NCBI RefSeq assembly: GCF_004664715.2
Contig: NC_051064.1
Location: 110,045,740 to 110,109,739, forward strand
Direction of reading: 5' to 3'
Length of the DNA stretch: 64,000 nt
Source of the DNA: Peromyscus leucopus
Taxonomy: Eukaryota > Chordata > Mammalia > Rodentia > Cricetidae
Position 1 is the first letter of the stretch, and each line of letters opens with the position of its first letter. The position numbers were made by a program, and so were the translations under genes. Under the pieces are notes generated by a model. That model had not been told where the DNA came from and did no database searches. It worked only from the letters and a program-made list of their open reading frames with translations. This document shows, in pieces, positions 12,621-24,300 of the stretch.

Positions 12621-14140
12621 TCCCCTCCCAGCCTCGTTGGCACGGCACTGGTCACCAGAGTGGTTGCTGGGGACCTCAGATGTCTGCAGACGCCGCAGCC
12701 CCTTACCTTCTTCCCACTGCCTCTTATTTCCTTTTCTTCCCAGGCAGGCCACTGGCAAGTTAGGTCCACAGACTCTTCGGAGGGCTCTTACTCTCTTTGA
12801 CGTACAAACACCGTCTCGTTCCCTACTTCTTGGCAAATGGCACTTTGAAATAGTTGACAGAGAGGGCCAAGTAGAAGGTCAGCCTCCTTGGGAATGTTCA
12901 GAACACATAGGTGACCTCAGTCACAGAATGAATTGTGATTATTGGATGGTTTAATGATCTGTCTGCAGTTTCTCTTCGGGAACCAAAATGTACACAGCTT
13001 TTCTTGGGAGCTGCAGGGGCTGCTGGGAAGACCGGTGCTTGGGTTTCCTGAACCTGAGACCGGAAGTATGGGGACTAAAGTTGGACCTAATTGTTAGTTA
13101 ATGGGACCCGAAGACTCAGTTTCCTTGCAGTTTAGATCAGAAATGACAGCTTCCTAGGATGCTGGGGCATACATGCTTCCCACTTCCCCCTCTCCTGGTT
13201 TATGGGATCAGAATGAAAAGGTGCTCACTCCTCTGGCTGCTCTTGAGTTAGTCCTGGTACCAAGGGGATAGGACTTCGTCAGAGAAGCAGAGGTGTGGGA
13301 TCTACCTCCCCTGTGCTCAGCGGCCTGGCTGTGGCTGCCTGGCTCTGTGCCTGGGCCTTTCCCCTCCGCACTGAAGCCCGTCCTTAGATGCTCGGATAAA
13401 GGGCTCAGGGGACGCCTCTGGTGTCGCCGGGATGGCAGACCCTCATCAGCCTTGGGTGCCATATGCTCACGGTGTGGAGGCCTATCCAGGGCTCATAGTG
13501 AGTAGTTTGTGGCCAGAGCTAAGCCTTGATTTGACGACTCTTGGCCCAGGGTTCTTCCCGCAATAACCCCCAGGACAAACTAGGTGATAGGAGGTAATAC
13601 GACAAGTCTCCTTTTGCTCTGTCACTAGTGAGCACCCCGGGTTGCCCCAGCCCATCCCCTCCACGGCAAACAGTCCTGGGACATAGTTCAGGGAAACTTT
13701 GTGTAGCTTGAGATTTCTATTGTTGGACCTGGAGCCATTCCTCGGTCCTGGGCAGGTATGTTCACCCTCCTCCACATGGTAACCTTCTGGCTGGAAGGCA
13801 GGGATCCTCTGTCACTGGAACTTGTTTTTACTCTGGTTGGTTTTGTCTCTTCATGGAGATCAGCTCTTTGTTTTCTCTGAGCTGCACAATTAGAACTTGG
13901 GTTCCACTAAAATTCACTGTCCTGTGGTCTGTGTGAGAGACCACAGGACCACCTCCTTCGTGTATCTTCTTCAGTCCCCACGGCTCTGGTCTTGGCTTTC
14001 TGTGGGATGATGGTATTCTCTCCATCCTCTGAATCCTCACTATCATCAGCCCGTTCATACTGCTGGGTTGCACCAGGCTACCCCAGGGCTCTGCACAGAC
14101 GCTTGGACTGACTGGCTAGGAGCAGCGCGGGTCTCCAGCT

Positions 14141-14272
14141 CTCCCCAGGGGGCATTCCTGCCAGGACCATACCCACCTTTGTCTCTCCCCAGGGGGCATT
14201 CCTGCCAGGACCATACCCACCTTTGTCTCTCCCCAGGGGGCATTCCTGCCAGGACCATACCCACCTTTGTCG
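14141..14272. repeat. 44-bp minisatellite, three identical copies
   Basis: Units start at 14141, 14185 and 14229 with ctccccagggggcattcctg and continue ccaggaccatacccaccttt. They look identical until the end of the third copy, so the expansion is recent. Each unit holds a 3'-splice-site-like ctttgtctctccccag/G. Confidence 0.95.
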
Positions 14273-14529
14273 CTTTGATTTTCCCTGGCCACATCCATGA
14301 CACACCTCCTGCCCCCTGCTGGCTTGGGCCCTCTGCCTGAGTTTCAGTCCAGGAAGGCTTGCAGTTGGTAGTTTCACACGTGGCCCTGCTGCTGCATGCC
14401 AAGGCTTGAGTGTTGGGCAGGGCAAGAAGGGAGGGATTGGGAGAACAAAGTACTATTTTTGCAGCCTTGTAAATTGGTCAGGAGTAGTTGGCTGGCCTAG
14501 GCCGAGTCCAGGGTTCATCTGACCACTTA

Positions 14530-14700
14530 CAGATCTTTTATTTATTTTATGGGGGTAGGCACTACAGCATGCACCTGGAGGCCAGAGGACAGTTTGGGAG
14601 AATTGGTTCTCTCTTTGTTCTGTGTGGGGATTGATCTCAGGTCATCGGCCTTGACAGCATATTCCTTTACCTGTTGAACCATCTTAACAATCCACGAATA
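14530..14700 (-). mobile_element. B3-like SINE, minus strand
   Basis: 'cctggaggccagaggacagt', 'gattgatctcaggtcatcgg' and 'cctttacctgttgaaccatc' match the reverse complement of a B3 SINE. Confidence 0.7.
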
Positions 14701-15076
14701 TTGGACTTTATTCATTTTTCCTGGATGGAAAATGGATGGGCATGGATATGAGAACTTATGTATTCATGTGTATGTATTTGCACATACATGTGTCCATGAG
14801 AATGTGTGTGTGGGTGTGCATACATCATGTTTTCTCTTTTGTCCATAATGTCCATGCTAGAATCGGTGCTAGAGAAGAGGTCTAGGGTCTAACAGTGTGC
14901 CAGGGCTCAGAGGCAGACAGGTCTCTAGGTGCTTTAATCTTTGATCTCTGAGTGTTCTGTAGTGAGGGAGGAGGGTTACTACTTTGTTTTACATTGCTGT
15001 GCTGTTTTCCGACCTCTTCCCATTGTATATTGTATATGTACCAGGATGGGCAGTCCTTAAGAAAAGGAAGTGGATT

Positions 15077-15235
15077 CAGGCCATGGTGGCGCACGCCTGT
15101 AATCCCAGCACTTGGAAGGCAGAAGCAGTCAGATCTCCATGAGTTCAAGGCCAGCTTGGTCTACAGAGCGAGTTCCAGGACAGCCAGGGCTACTCAGAGA
15201 GACCCTGTCTGGGGGGAGGAGGGAAGAAAAGGAAA
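15077..15235 (+). mobile_element. B1 SINE
   Basis: 'ggtggcgcacgcctgtaatc' and 'gttccaggacagccagggct' show a near full-length B1, with a G-rich then A-rich tail. Confidence 0.95.
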
Positions 15236-16012
15236 TGGTGTCCCTGCCTGAGAAGGTCCCAGAGTCCATTGTGTGAGGTCCTAGCCTTTTGGATCTAGTG
15301 TTCTTTCCGCCTGGATCCATGCCTGGCTGCTCCGCCCGTCCCAGGCAGCTGTGCAGTTCAGTATGCTGTCAGTCTAGAGAATGGGCCAGGGTCTGGGTTG
15401 TTGAGAAAACTCACATGATACTTTGTTGAGAGCCTTAATGGAACTCTCCGTGCTTGAAACCACAGAGACTGGAGTCTTAGCAACTCTGAAAGGAAGGCCT
15501 GGCTCCAAGGTGGTCAGATTTGGGTAGGCCTTTGAATAATAGAGCCATCATTTAGTGAACTCTTGCCGTATGCCGTACCTTGTGCTGGGTCTTGGGCATA
15601 GGTAGGCAGACCCTGTGGTTAAGGTGTGGGAGGATGGGGGTGGGCCAGATGGGAACTGGGTCCCCTGAGTGAGGGTCTGTAATAACTTACCTTGAGACTC
15701 CCCTAGTCTCTTAGCGTTTGTCCCTCGGCACCGTCCGCTTTTCTAAGTCTCCGCTCCCGATCCCGCTCAAGCAGAGAGTGCCTCAGCTCATCCGCAGGAG
15801 GAGACTTAACATGGTAACAGTCGTCTCATGGGTGACATGGCTGTCTTCCATTGGAGAATGGTGAAATACTGAGAATTACCGCCCTCTTAATTAGGACCAT
15901 AGTTGCCCTGGCCTCTCACCCACCCCTAGACCCCGGGACCATCCACCCACTCCTGATTTCCTGAAAGTGAAACAACAGTGTACTCACAGGCTCAGTCTTT
16001 CATTTAAAAGTT

Positions 16013-16013
<1 letters not shown>

Positions 16014-16066
<53 letters not shown>
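16014..16066. repeat. (GC)n(CA)n tract
   Basis: A GCGCGCGC start followed by about 22 CA units. Alternating purine-pyrimidine, hence Z-DNA-prone. Confidence 0.95.
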
Positions 16067-16068
<2 letters not shown>

Positions 16069-16489
16069 ACAAATATCCCAATATGTAAAAAGTCAAATAC
16101 CCAAATAACAAAGAACTCGAATGTTCTACTGTGAAAAGTAGAACTACAGTCGTCAGAGTAAGGCACTTCCTAATGTAATCCAGAATGTTAGTCAAAATAC
16201 CAAAAGATCCTCTAAGGTGGCAGTGATTCCAGGTCTGCTGGTCAGGCAGTTAATCAATGGCGTCTGTGCAGACTGAGGGGTTCAATGCAGCACCTCTTCT
16301 GGAGGAACCCAAGAGACACATGGATGTTTGTCTCAGCCTCACCTCGGCTGGGTTCTGTCATTCCTGCTGCAGAGAAGTGATAGTTGGCTGTTACAAAAAG
16401 TTGCAACTTAATCCCATAGTCAAAGTTCACAGTCAGCCTAGTCCAATAGTAAGTTCTAGGCCAGGCAGGGCTATATATATATAGTAAGA

Positions 16490-16596
<107 letters not shown>

Positions 16597-16705
16597 CACG
16601 GAACTCTTAGCCACAGAGAAACAATAACGCAGCTAATGGCTGAGCCTGCTGATTGCCCCTTGAATCTTCTCCCAGATAAAGGTGGGGCTGGGATGTGGAA
16701 AGTTT

Positions 16706-16889
16706 GTCTCTGTCTCTATCTATCATCTATCCATCTATTATCTGTCTATATCTATCAGTGTATCTATCATCTATCTATCATCCATCTATATCTATCAATC
16801 ATCTATCTATATCTATCATCTGTCTGTCATCCATCTATCTATCTTTCTGTCTGTCTGTCTGTCTGTCTATCAATTTATCATCTATCTAT
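16706..16889. repeat. Tetranucleotide array (TATC/TGTC/CATC)n
   Basis: A 180-bp imperfect TCTA/TCTG array with CATC interruptions. Likely highly variable between individuals. Confidence 0.95.
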
Positions 16890-17193
16890 GCACATGCATG
16901 CCTGTGGCTGTAGACTGAGGAAGCAGATGCAGACCTGCAGTGTTTGGGGATAGGCAGGCTCTCCTTAGGGAGGTCCTGTAGACGACTTCATTTTGAAAAT
17001 AACCTGCAACAAGCTCGTCCACGTCACCTGGGTCCTCATACCCCTACCAACAGATCTTTCCCTGCCTGTAGACCTCAGCCCATTCCAGCACTCGGTCCCC
17101 ATACTCCTACCGTGGTGGTAAAACCAGACACAAAATCAGAGGCCAGTGGCCTATCAACATGCCACATAAACAATAGCACTCATCTGGTGGATT

Positions 17194-17248
17194 GTTCATT
17201 TTTTGGTACGTGGTATTGAAGTTCATTTTTTTGGTACGTGGTATTGAA
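17194..17248. repeat. Tandem duplication of about 27 bp
   Basis: The unit (17194-17220) contains gttcatt, a T-run, then ggtacgtggtattgaa. It is repeated at 17221-17248 with one extra T. Confidence 0.9.
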
Positions 17249-18216
17249 GTCCACACTTCTATTTTTTGTCAAGGAAAGGAAAGAAGAGACTTCTGGGAGT
17301 GATGAGAAAGGGGCTGTGTTCGTGAGCTAGGAGGTGACTGATGAGGGAGTATCATGTTCTGGGTCTCAATGGCGTTGGGAGGACCAAGGTTGAGTAGAAG
17401 TGGACAAGATGTACATGAAGGTTTTGGCTTGAGTAGGAAAAGCAGAAGACAAGCTCAGATGGGTGGCCCAGATCTGTGACTTTCTCAAGGTAGGGCTTTG
17501 ACATCTCACCCTCAGCTCTGCACATGTGAGCACAGAGCCAGGCACAGATGTGCTGGCCTTACAAACAAGTTGGACACAGATTGCTGGAAGGTGGCCAGGT
17601 GAGCCATCCAATGTCTGCCCACCCCTGGGAGGCATTTCTTGAGGCAGAGGTACCAAGTGGATGGCAGGACAGCAGCATTCAGCAAGAGAGTATTGACTGT
17701 CTCCCATTGTGTAACCCACACTCTCCTTGAGGCATTTGGGACCCCAGCAGGGCCAGAACACACAGGTCCTTCTCTCTAACCTGGGTATTTTCTTACTGGA
17801 TATATATTGACTTGTTCTGTTCATCATGTCAGCAATTTGGAGAGGCTACCACTGTTTATGAATTGGTCTCGCTGCCTCTTAGAGCAGCTGGTGGAAAGAC
17901 AAGGTATGGTTCCACAATCGACACTGTGTTGGCTGCCCGTCACCACTCTGCCGGGTACTCCGGGAGTGCTTTTGCTCTTTCCCATTCCACCACTCCACTG
18001 GTGTGCCTAAAGGTCGACACTGGCCCCTGCCTCCCTCCCATCTTAGAGAAGAAGCAGCGGGGGCCCCGAGCCCATGGCTTGCCCAGTGACTAACGCCTGG
18101 GCAGAACTTTTCCTAGAAAGTGGCTTCTGAGGAGGAAGGGTCTGTTCAGGGCAGGGGCCAGAAGCTCTCTGTGTGGTTGGATGCTCGCCGCTGACCTCCC
18201 TGTTCTGTCTCCACAG

Positions 18217-18306
18217 AGTGCAGCAGCTGCCCCCAGTCCTGTGCTCGGGAGCATTCCCCCCAATGATGGGATGCCCGGAGGCCCCATCCCGCCGGGTTTC
18301 TTTCAG
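18217..18306 (+). CDS. Ssbp3: Ssbp3 exon 5 (residues about 93-122)
   Basis: The 90-bp exon is bounded by ccacag and gtacgt and is phase 0 at both ends. It codes for 30 residues, starting [12 protein letters not shown] and ending PIPPGFFQ. It starts the Pro-rich region just after the LUFS domain. The residue after VLG is Ser (AGC at 18250-18252), where from memory human and mouse SSBP3 have Asn; this is a one-base change and probably lineage-specific. Numbering as exon 5 assumes the usual 18-exon gene. Confidence 0.96.
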
Positions 18307-21300
18307 GTACGTGCTGGCCTGGGGCCCGGTGCTGGGTAGGTGGGGAGACAGGAGGACAGGAAAGCAGCTCAGTTTGCCATGGTTTAAATACAGTTGCTTT
18401 GTGCTGGTTGAGGCCCTACACTCTCGTCTCGTCCGCTTCTCCATAGGCTGCAGAAGGGAAGGAAGATGGGAAGGTGCCTCCCTCTGGGCAGGCTAGGGCA
18501 GTGCCCTTCTGCCTACCCTGGTGTCCGGGGAGGTCCGAGCTTCAGGGCAGCGCGTAGCTTTCTTATAACAGAAGGCGTACTCCTTGTCTTTCCTCTTCTT
18601 AATGAGTAAACTGTCTTTGTTTCTCTTCTGTTGCTCCCGTCTTCGTCATTGTTGACTTTTCCTGTCCAAACTACAAACCTTAGGTAACCAGAAAAACAAA
18701 GACCCCACCACCCTGGCAGGTCTCCGCATCTCCTCACTCCGGTTAACCACTGATTTTTTTTCCGAGTGTGCTCCCCAGCGGCACCCCACAGCATCTGTGC
18801 CTGCACCCTGCCTGCCACAGGCCGGCACGAATCCCACATGGTATGATGGGAGCCCCGCCTTCTCTCCAGCACACTTTGTTGGTCTTTCTGGCGGGGTAGA
18901 GGCATGGGAGGTGTGGTATCACCTGTCTTGTTTTGTCAGGGTAGGGCGTGCCCCCCCCCCTCCACACCTCCTCTTCCATTCTCTCCCATCCCTTCCTTTC
19001 AGCCAAGCCGGGGCTGGGGAGTGCTGCCTGGGTGTGCTCTCTCGGCCTCGGAGGCCTCGGCCTGCAGAGCTGTGAGAAAGGCGGCCTCCCTGGTGGAGCT
19101 CTGGATTGAGACATCCCGCCGAAGCTTTCCAGCCTGTCCTCACTGACTTTGAGCAGTGCCTGGTTGTCCACACCTTCTGAGGGCGGGGCTCCCAGACACG
19201 GTTGTGGAGAGAGCTCATAATGGAAAGCCCAGGAATGCAGAGTTAGACCAGAGGGCCCTGGGCCCTGTGCGGGACGGGAGTCTTGGAGTCATGAGCAAAG
19301 ACAGGCTTGCTACTCCATGGAAACATCGGGGCTCCTCTTCCTCTTCCTGTGCCATGGCTAGGAGACACTTCCGCTTTGCAAGATCGTACATGGTAGTTCA
19401 TGGTAATCTGGGAAGAGGGCTAGAGCATGGTACTCACCACAAAGAAGGACATCAGTGAAGTTTGCTTACTCCTTAAAACAGAAGCAGCAGGCTGTGAGAA
19501 GAGAGAGATACAGGGATGACAGTTCAGGCCATCAGATGGCCACATGTGTGTCTGTGTGTTCCCAGCATGCCACCATAAAACCCCTGGGACCCATTGACCC
19601 AAGAAAGGCAAGTGCTGTGTCCTTTACCAGGGGGGAGACAAGGATCTGGCAGGCTTCCCTACTTTTGTCCTGCTCAGTGGGAGTTCTTTCACTGGTTCAT
19701 GTATCTCTGCATGTGGTGTGATAGATGCCCTGATGCAGTAAAAGCATGGCTTCCCTGCCTGGTAGACAGCCCACCCAGGTGTCCCAGCCACCTGTGTGCC
19801 TCTGTCCTGAAGATGGCCCTGATGCAGTAAAACACGACTTCTCTACCCGGTAGACAGCCCACCCGGGTATCCCAGCCACCCATCCTGAGTTTTCTCAGGA
19901 GAGTTATTAGCTCCCAGGTTCCCACTGGAGGCTACTATAGTGAGAAGTAGAGAATAGTTAACTGTGGGTTTTTGTTTTTAAACAAATTCAGTACTTTTTT
20001 TTTAAGTTTTATTTTTAAATATTTTGCCTGCATATATCTGTATGTTCCCCATGTATGTGCCTGATGCCAATGGAGGTCAGGACAGAGTGTTGGCTCCCCT
20101 AGAACTAGGGTTATGGATAGTTATGAACCACCGTGTGGGTGCTGAAAATTTAGCCTGCATCTTCTGCAAGAGCAACAAGTACTCTTAACTTCTGAGCCAT
20201 CTCTCTAGTCCTGCCAGTTGTATTTTTAAAAATAGGCCATTGACTTCTATTTTGGCCTGAGCCTAGGACACGGAATGGGTCTGTTGATATGTGGGCAGCT
20301 CCCAGCTTCCTGCTTTGCTAGAATCTTCCATGGTTAAGTTCTAATTCCACTCATACTTCACGGGCCCTCCCCTGTGACGTTTGGGGGTGTGTGGTCAGAA
20401 AGCCCAAACTGATTCCTGCCCTTATTTAGCCACTGTTAAACACAAGTATCTTTCAGATTCTTGCCTTGAGGTCATCTCTCTCCCAGGCTAGGTGCACTGA
20501 CGAGGGTTGGCTGGGCCATTCAGGAAGGTTCTGGAGCCCAGGCCTCTGCTCTTCCATGAGCAGTGCATGTTTCTTACACCCCGGCATCACTCAGATGAAG
20601 GAGCTGGGGCAGGCCAGGCACTCAGCATGGTGCTTGCTGTCCTTGATGCTGACCACTTGGCCTGGGCCCCTGCGCCGAGAAAGGGCATCTCTCAGGAAAA
20701 GAGGAAGTCGACGGCCCATTTCCGGAGCAGATCAGCTCTCGACAGGAATGTTAGCGATTGATTGCCGCCCTTTACCGCCTTCAGGCGGCCACTCTGATAT
20801 TGGAAGGGAAATAAATAGAGATGATATCGAGGGTTTTATCTGTCGTCAACAACTCTTCTTCCCTTCTTGGCTGCAGCCAAGGCAGGTGGCTGAGCTGCAA
20901 GAGGGCCGTGTCCCGGGAAGCCAGCCCAGGTGGCCCGGCCAGCTTCGACCAGCCCCTGTCCTGCAGTAGCATATACCCTTTCCAAGTCAAAACGGCAACA
21001 CGAGTTGGTCCTAAATGTAGAAACCAGTAGGGGCTCCAAGGTGGTAAGGAGGGACAGCTAACTGCCGCTGGGGAGGCCCCTCAGAACGCAGCACACGGGA
21101 CTCCCTCGTTAGGCTTCTCACTTCCAGGCAGAAGGCCACTCATGTAGTTAGAAGGTGGGGCCACCAATCTAAGAGATGCCTCGTGGGCTTTCTCACCTTT
21201 AGGTCTAGGATTCTGAGGTGAGCAGTGCCTGTCTAGTCCTCCAGAATGATGTGAGATATGTCTGCTCATTCGGATGCTGGCCTAGTCACACTTCATGGTT

Positions 21301-24300
21301 GGAGAGACTGGGGTGTTCTTGGAGGCCTTGCAGAGTTTAGCCAAGGTAGATGAACTCTCTGTTCCTTGTTATTTAAAAAGAAAGAAAAAAAAAAAAAAGC
21401 CCTAACTCTGACAGCCGCCGCACCTGGCAGTACTAGAGAGAGACACAGTACATGTTTGAACCGAGCTTATTTGTGGTGTTCGTGGTACAGAACAGAAGCC
21501 CACCCAGCCCTGGAGTGCTAGACCTGGGATTCTGACGAGGCGCACGCAGTCTGACCAAGAGCCAGCTTGGGCACTCCGGATTGGCGCTCTGGAGAAATGC
21601 GCATGCCGAGTGTCTTCCAGCTTTGGTTCCCACTGTGAGCCCAGAAGGATTTGACATAGTCAAGCAGTGGCATTTCCCCCTCACAGCTTGACTCGGGCTA
21701 CACATCTGGCTGGCAGGTTGACTGCCTTGGCTGGGTCCCTAGTTCTTGGCCCCCGAGGGGAGACTGTCCAGTAAGGATTTCTAGGCCCAGAACTGGACAA
21801 TTGCAGGAGAGCAGGGGATACAGAGCAGAGCGCCGGGTACAGACTGTTTCCGTTCCTGTTTTGTTTTTAAATTCCAATGATTGTTTTCAGTTGTGTTTTT
21901 AAGCATGCAGCTTACTTTCGTTTTTCTCAGTGATTCTGCCAAGGAGGCAGGGATGGGCGGGAGAGGGAGACTTAGAAAAAGGTGGAGGACTGCCCCCACA
22001 TTGTCCAGCCTCAGGCTTCCTAGCCCCCCCATATCCTCTCCTTCACGGGCCACTGGAATCCAAGTGTAAGTGTCTGTCTGTTGTGTAAGAGAGGAAGGAA
22101 AGACTGTGGCCGTCTTCTTGAAGAAGTCGCACGTAAATATCCAGCCCAGCAAACGAGTTCTACAGGAACCCAGTGACAGTGTTCGATCGATTGATCGGCA
22201 GAGGGCTAGTGAGAGTGTGTACACATTCTGGTGTGCTGGTCCGGTCTCGTCATTCGTAGACATGGAATCTTGGAGGGAGAAGGGCCGGTACCATAGAGGC
22301 CCAGCAAAGGTCACAGGGATAAAAGTGTGTTCTGTGGGTCCGTCCTGGGCTAGCCGAGGGAGCCAACTCCTTTTACCAGAAGCTCAGCTGGTGGAGACAG
22401 TAAAGTTCCCCAGCACCCATCCCAGGGAGGCCTCCTTTCTACCTCATTCCTCATTTCCAGCCACGCCCAGTGCCCCCGAGGACCTACCTTACCCTCCACC
22501 CTGTGCGTGGCTGGTACAAGGACACGGTCACCAGGCGGAAACACCACACAGCGCCTGGGAAATAAGAGAAATAAGCCAACAGAAGGAGGAGACCCAGGGC
22601 CCAGCCCTTCCTCCTGCAGACTCGGCTGCGGTCTTCCTGAGAGACACGGCCTCAGGAGGCCGCCGCTGCTGCTCGTTGACGTCCTGCCAAGTGGTGGAGA
22701 CAACCTTGTCTTGTGAGGGCTCCCGCCTCAGATCCCAAGTCCTTGAGGGAACAGAGAGGAGCTAATTTGAAGCTCTGTAGAAGGCAGTTGTGCCATCTGC
22801 AGATTTTATGGAGAGTAGTGAGCTGCCGGGCGGTGGAAGTAAGCAACCAAAGATAAGATGCCCATGTGAGCCTTGGGGTACCCCTCTGAGCCCTGGGGTG
22901 CCCCTCTGGGCCTTGGCGTGGGTGGTATGTTTCTAGTGAGGTCAAGGCTCAGGAAACAAGAGTGGCCTCTGGTGGCTGTGGGCCGGCTCTAGATGCTGAT
23001 GACGGCCTTCCCCTCCAGAAGAAAGGAAGAGCCGAGGGCACACCGGCCAGTCCTCCAGCCAGAAAGCTGCTTCCACAGAACAGGCACCTCTGCTGCACTG
23101 AGGACCACTGCAAGTCTAGGGTCGGGGAAGGATTAAACCTCATTTTCCTGATTTCTGAAGCCCTCTTCTAACTTGCTCTCAGGACTAGGGACCAGAGGGA
23201 ACAATGGTGAACCAGGGCAGGGCAGGGCATGGGGAGGAACCAAATCCATGGGTGTCAGGCGTGGTCCCTAGGGTTGGAACTCTGGTGAACAGGACAGGAA
23301 CCTGCCCCAAGGAAGGGACCTCATGGTGAGACATGCCTCACAGAAGGACAGGCTGGGGTTAGGCAGTTTGGGTGTGGTAGTAAATAAATGCCTCCTGCCC
23401 CTTTAGGTGCCTCCCCCAGCACGCACGCACTCACGCACGCACGCATGCGTATGCATCTGTCCTGATGGTGCTCGGGCCCTCCTAATGAGCTCTTCCACTT
23501 TAGAGGGGGGTCAAGTGTTCCCCAGTAGAGAGGAGGTGTCTCCTTCTGTCTTGTGGAATTGCACTGGCTTAGAACGGAGGCCCTGGAGAGCACAAACGAA
23601 GAAACCCTGCTGGGAATGGACAGGTCTGGCTAGGAAGATGGTCCTGGACAGGGCCAAGGACTATGACTTCTGTCAGAACTGCTTGTCTGTCTTTCCAGCT
23701 GCTGCCTGCCCTCCACCCCAGGCCCCCACCCTTCCACTCCAGCCTCTGCCCAGCCTGCTGTCCAGGGGTTGAAGGCCCACGGGTGCTATGTGAGCCCCTA
23801 CTCCCAAGGGGTTAGGAGCTCCCCCCAGCTCCCAGGTCCAGTGGTCTGCTTCCAGACGGATAGAGGAGAGGGCGAGGTTACTGCTGCTGAGAAGGACTAG
23901 AGAGGAGGAAGTGTCCAGACTACTGAGACCAGGCCTCAGTTAGAGGTGAGGTCCTTCCTACTCTGCCCCTACCTGTTCAACTCGGCTTACTCTGGGAGCG
24001 ACTACCCACCTCTGGTTACTATGATGGAAGGCAGCTGTAGGGCAGAAACCTGAAGCCCCCCCCTCTCCCCCCATTCCCCCAAGAGCTACATACTCTGGAT
24101 TGAATTTAGCCCTGCTGACAAATTCTTGTGTGTCCTTAGAGAGCCTTCCTACCCTCTCTGGGACTTTTGCCTTACCGTCAGTCACCTTTCCTGGTCACCA
24201 TCACCTCCATAGAGGTCAGACTGTGCTCACCCAGCAGCCAGCCTGGTGCCTTGTGTCTGCCCGATGGCAGGTGACTGGCACCAGGGCTCCTAGCAACCGT

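Noticed and set aside
14141..14272. Regular direct repeats resembling a CRISPR array
   Set aside because: The units are head to tail without unique spacers, and the genome is mammalian.
14055..14425. Tandem-repeat 'protein' with units like GRNAPWGE and WSWQECPLGR
   Set aside because: It is a by-product of the 44-bp minisatellite, whose period shifts the frame, so the same motif appears in all three minus frames.
22070..22765. 231-codon open frame on the + strand
   Set aside because: It lies in intron 5, has no family likeness, and the 3' half overlaps an open minus frame in GC-rich DNA. No splice or promoter context.
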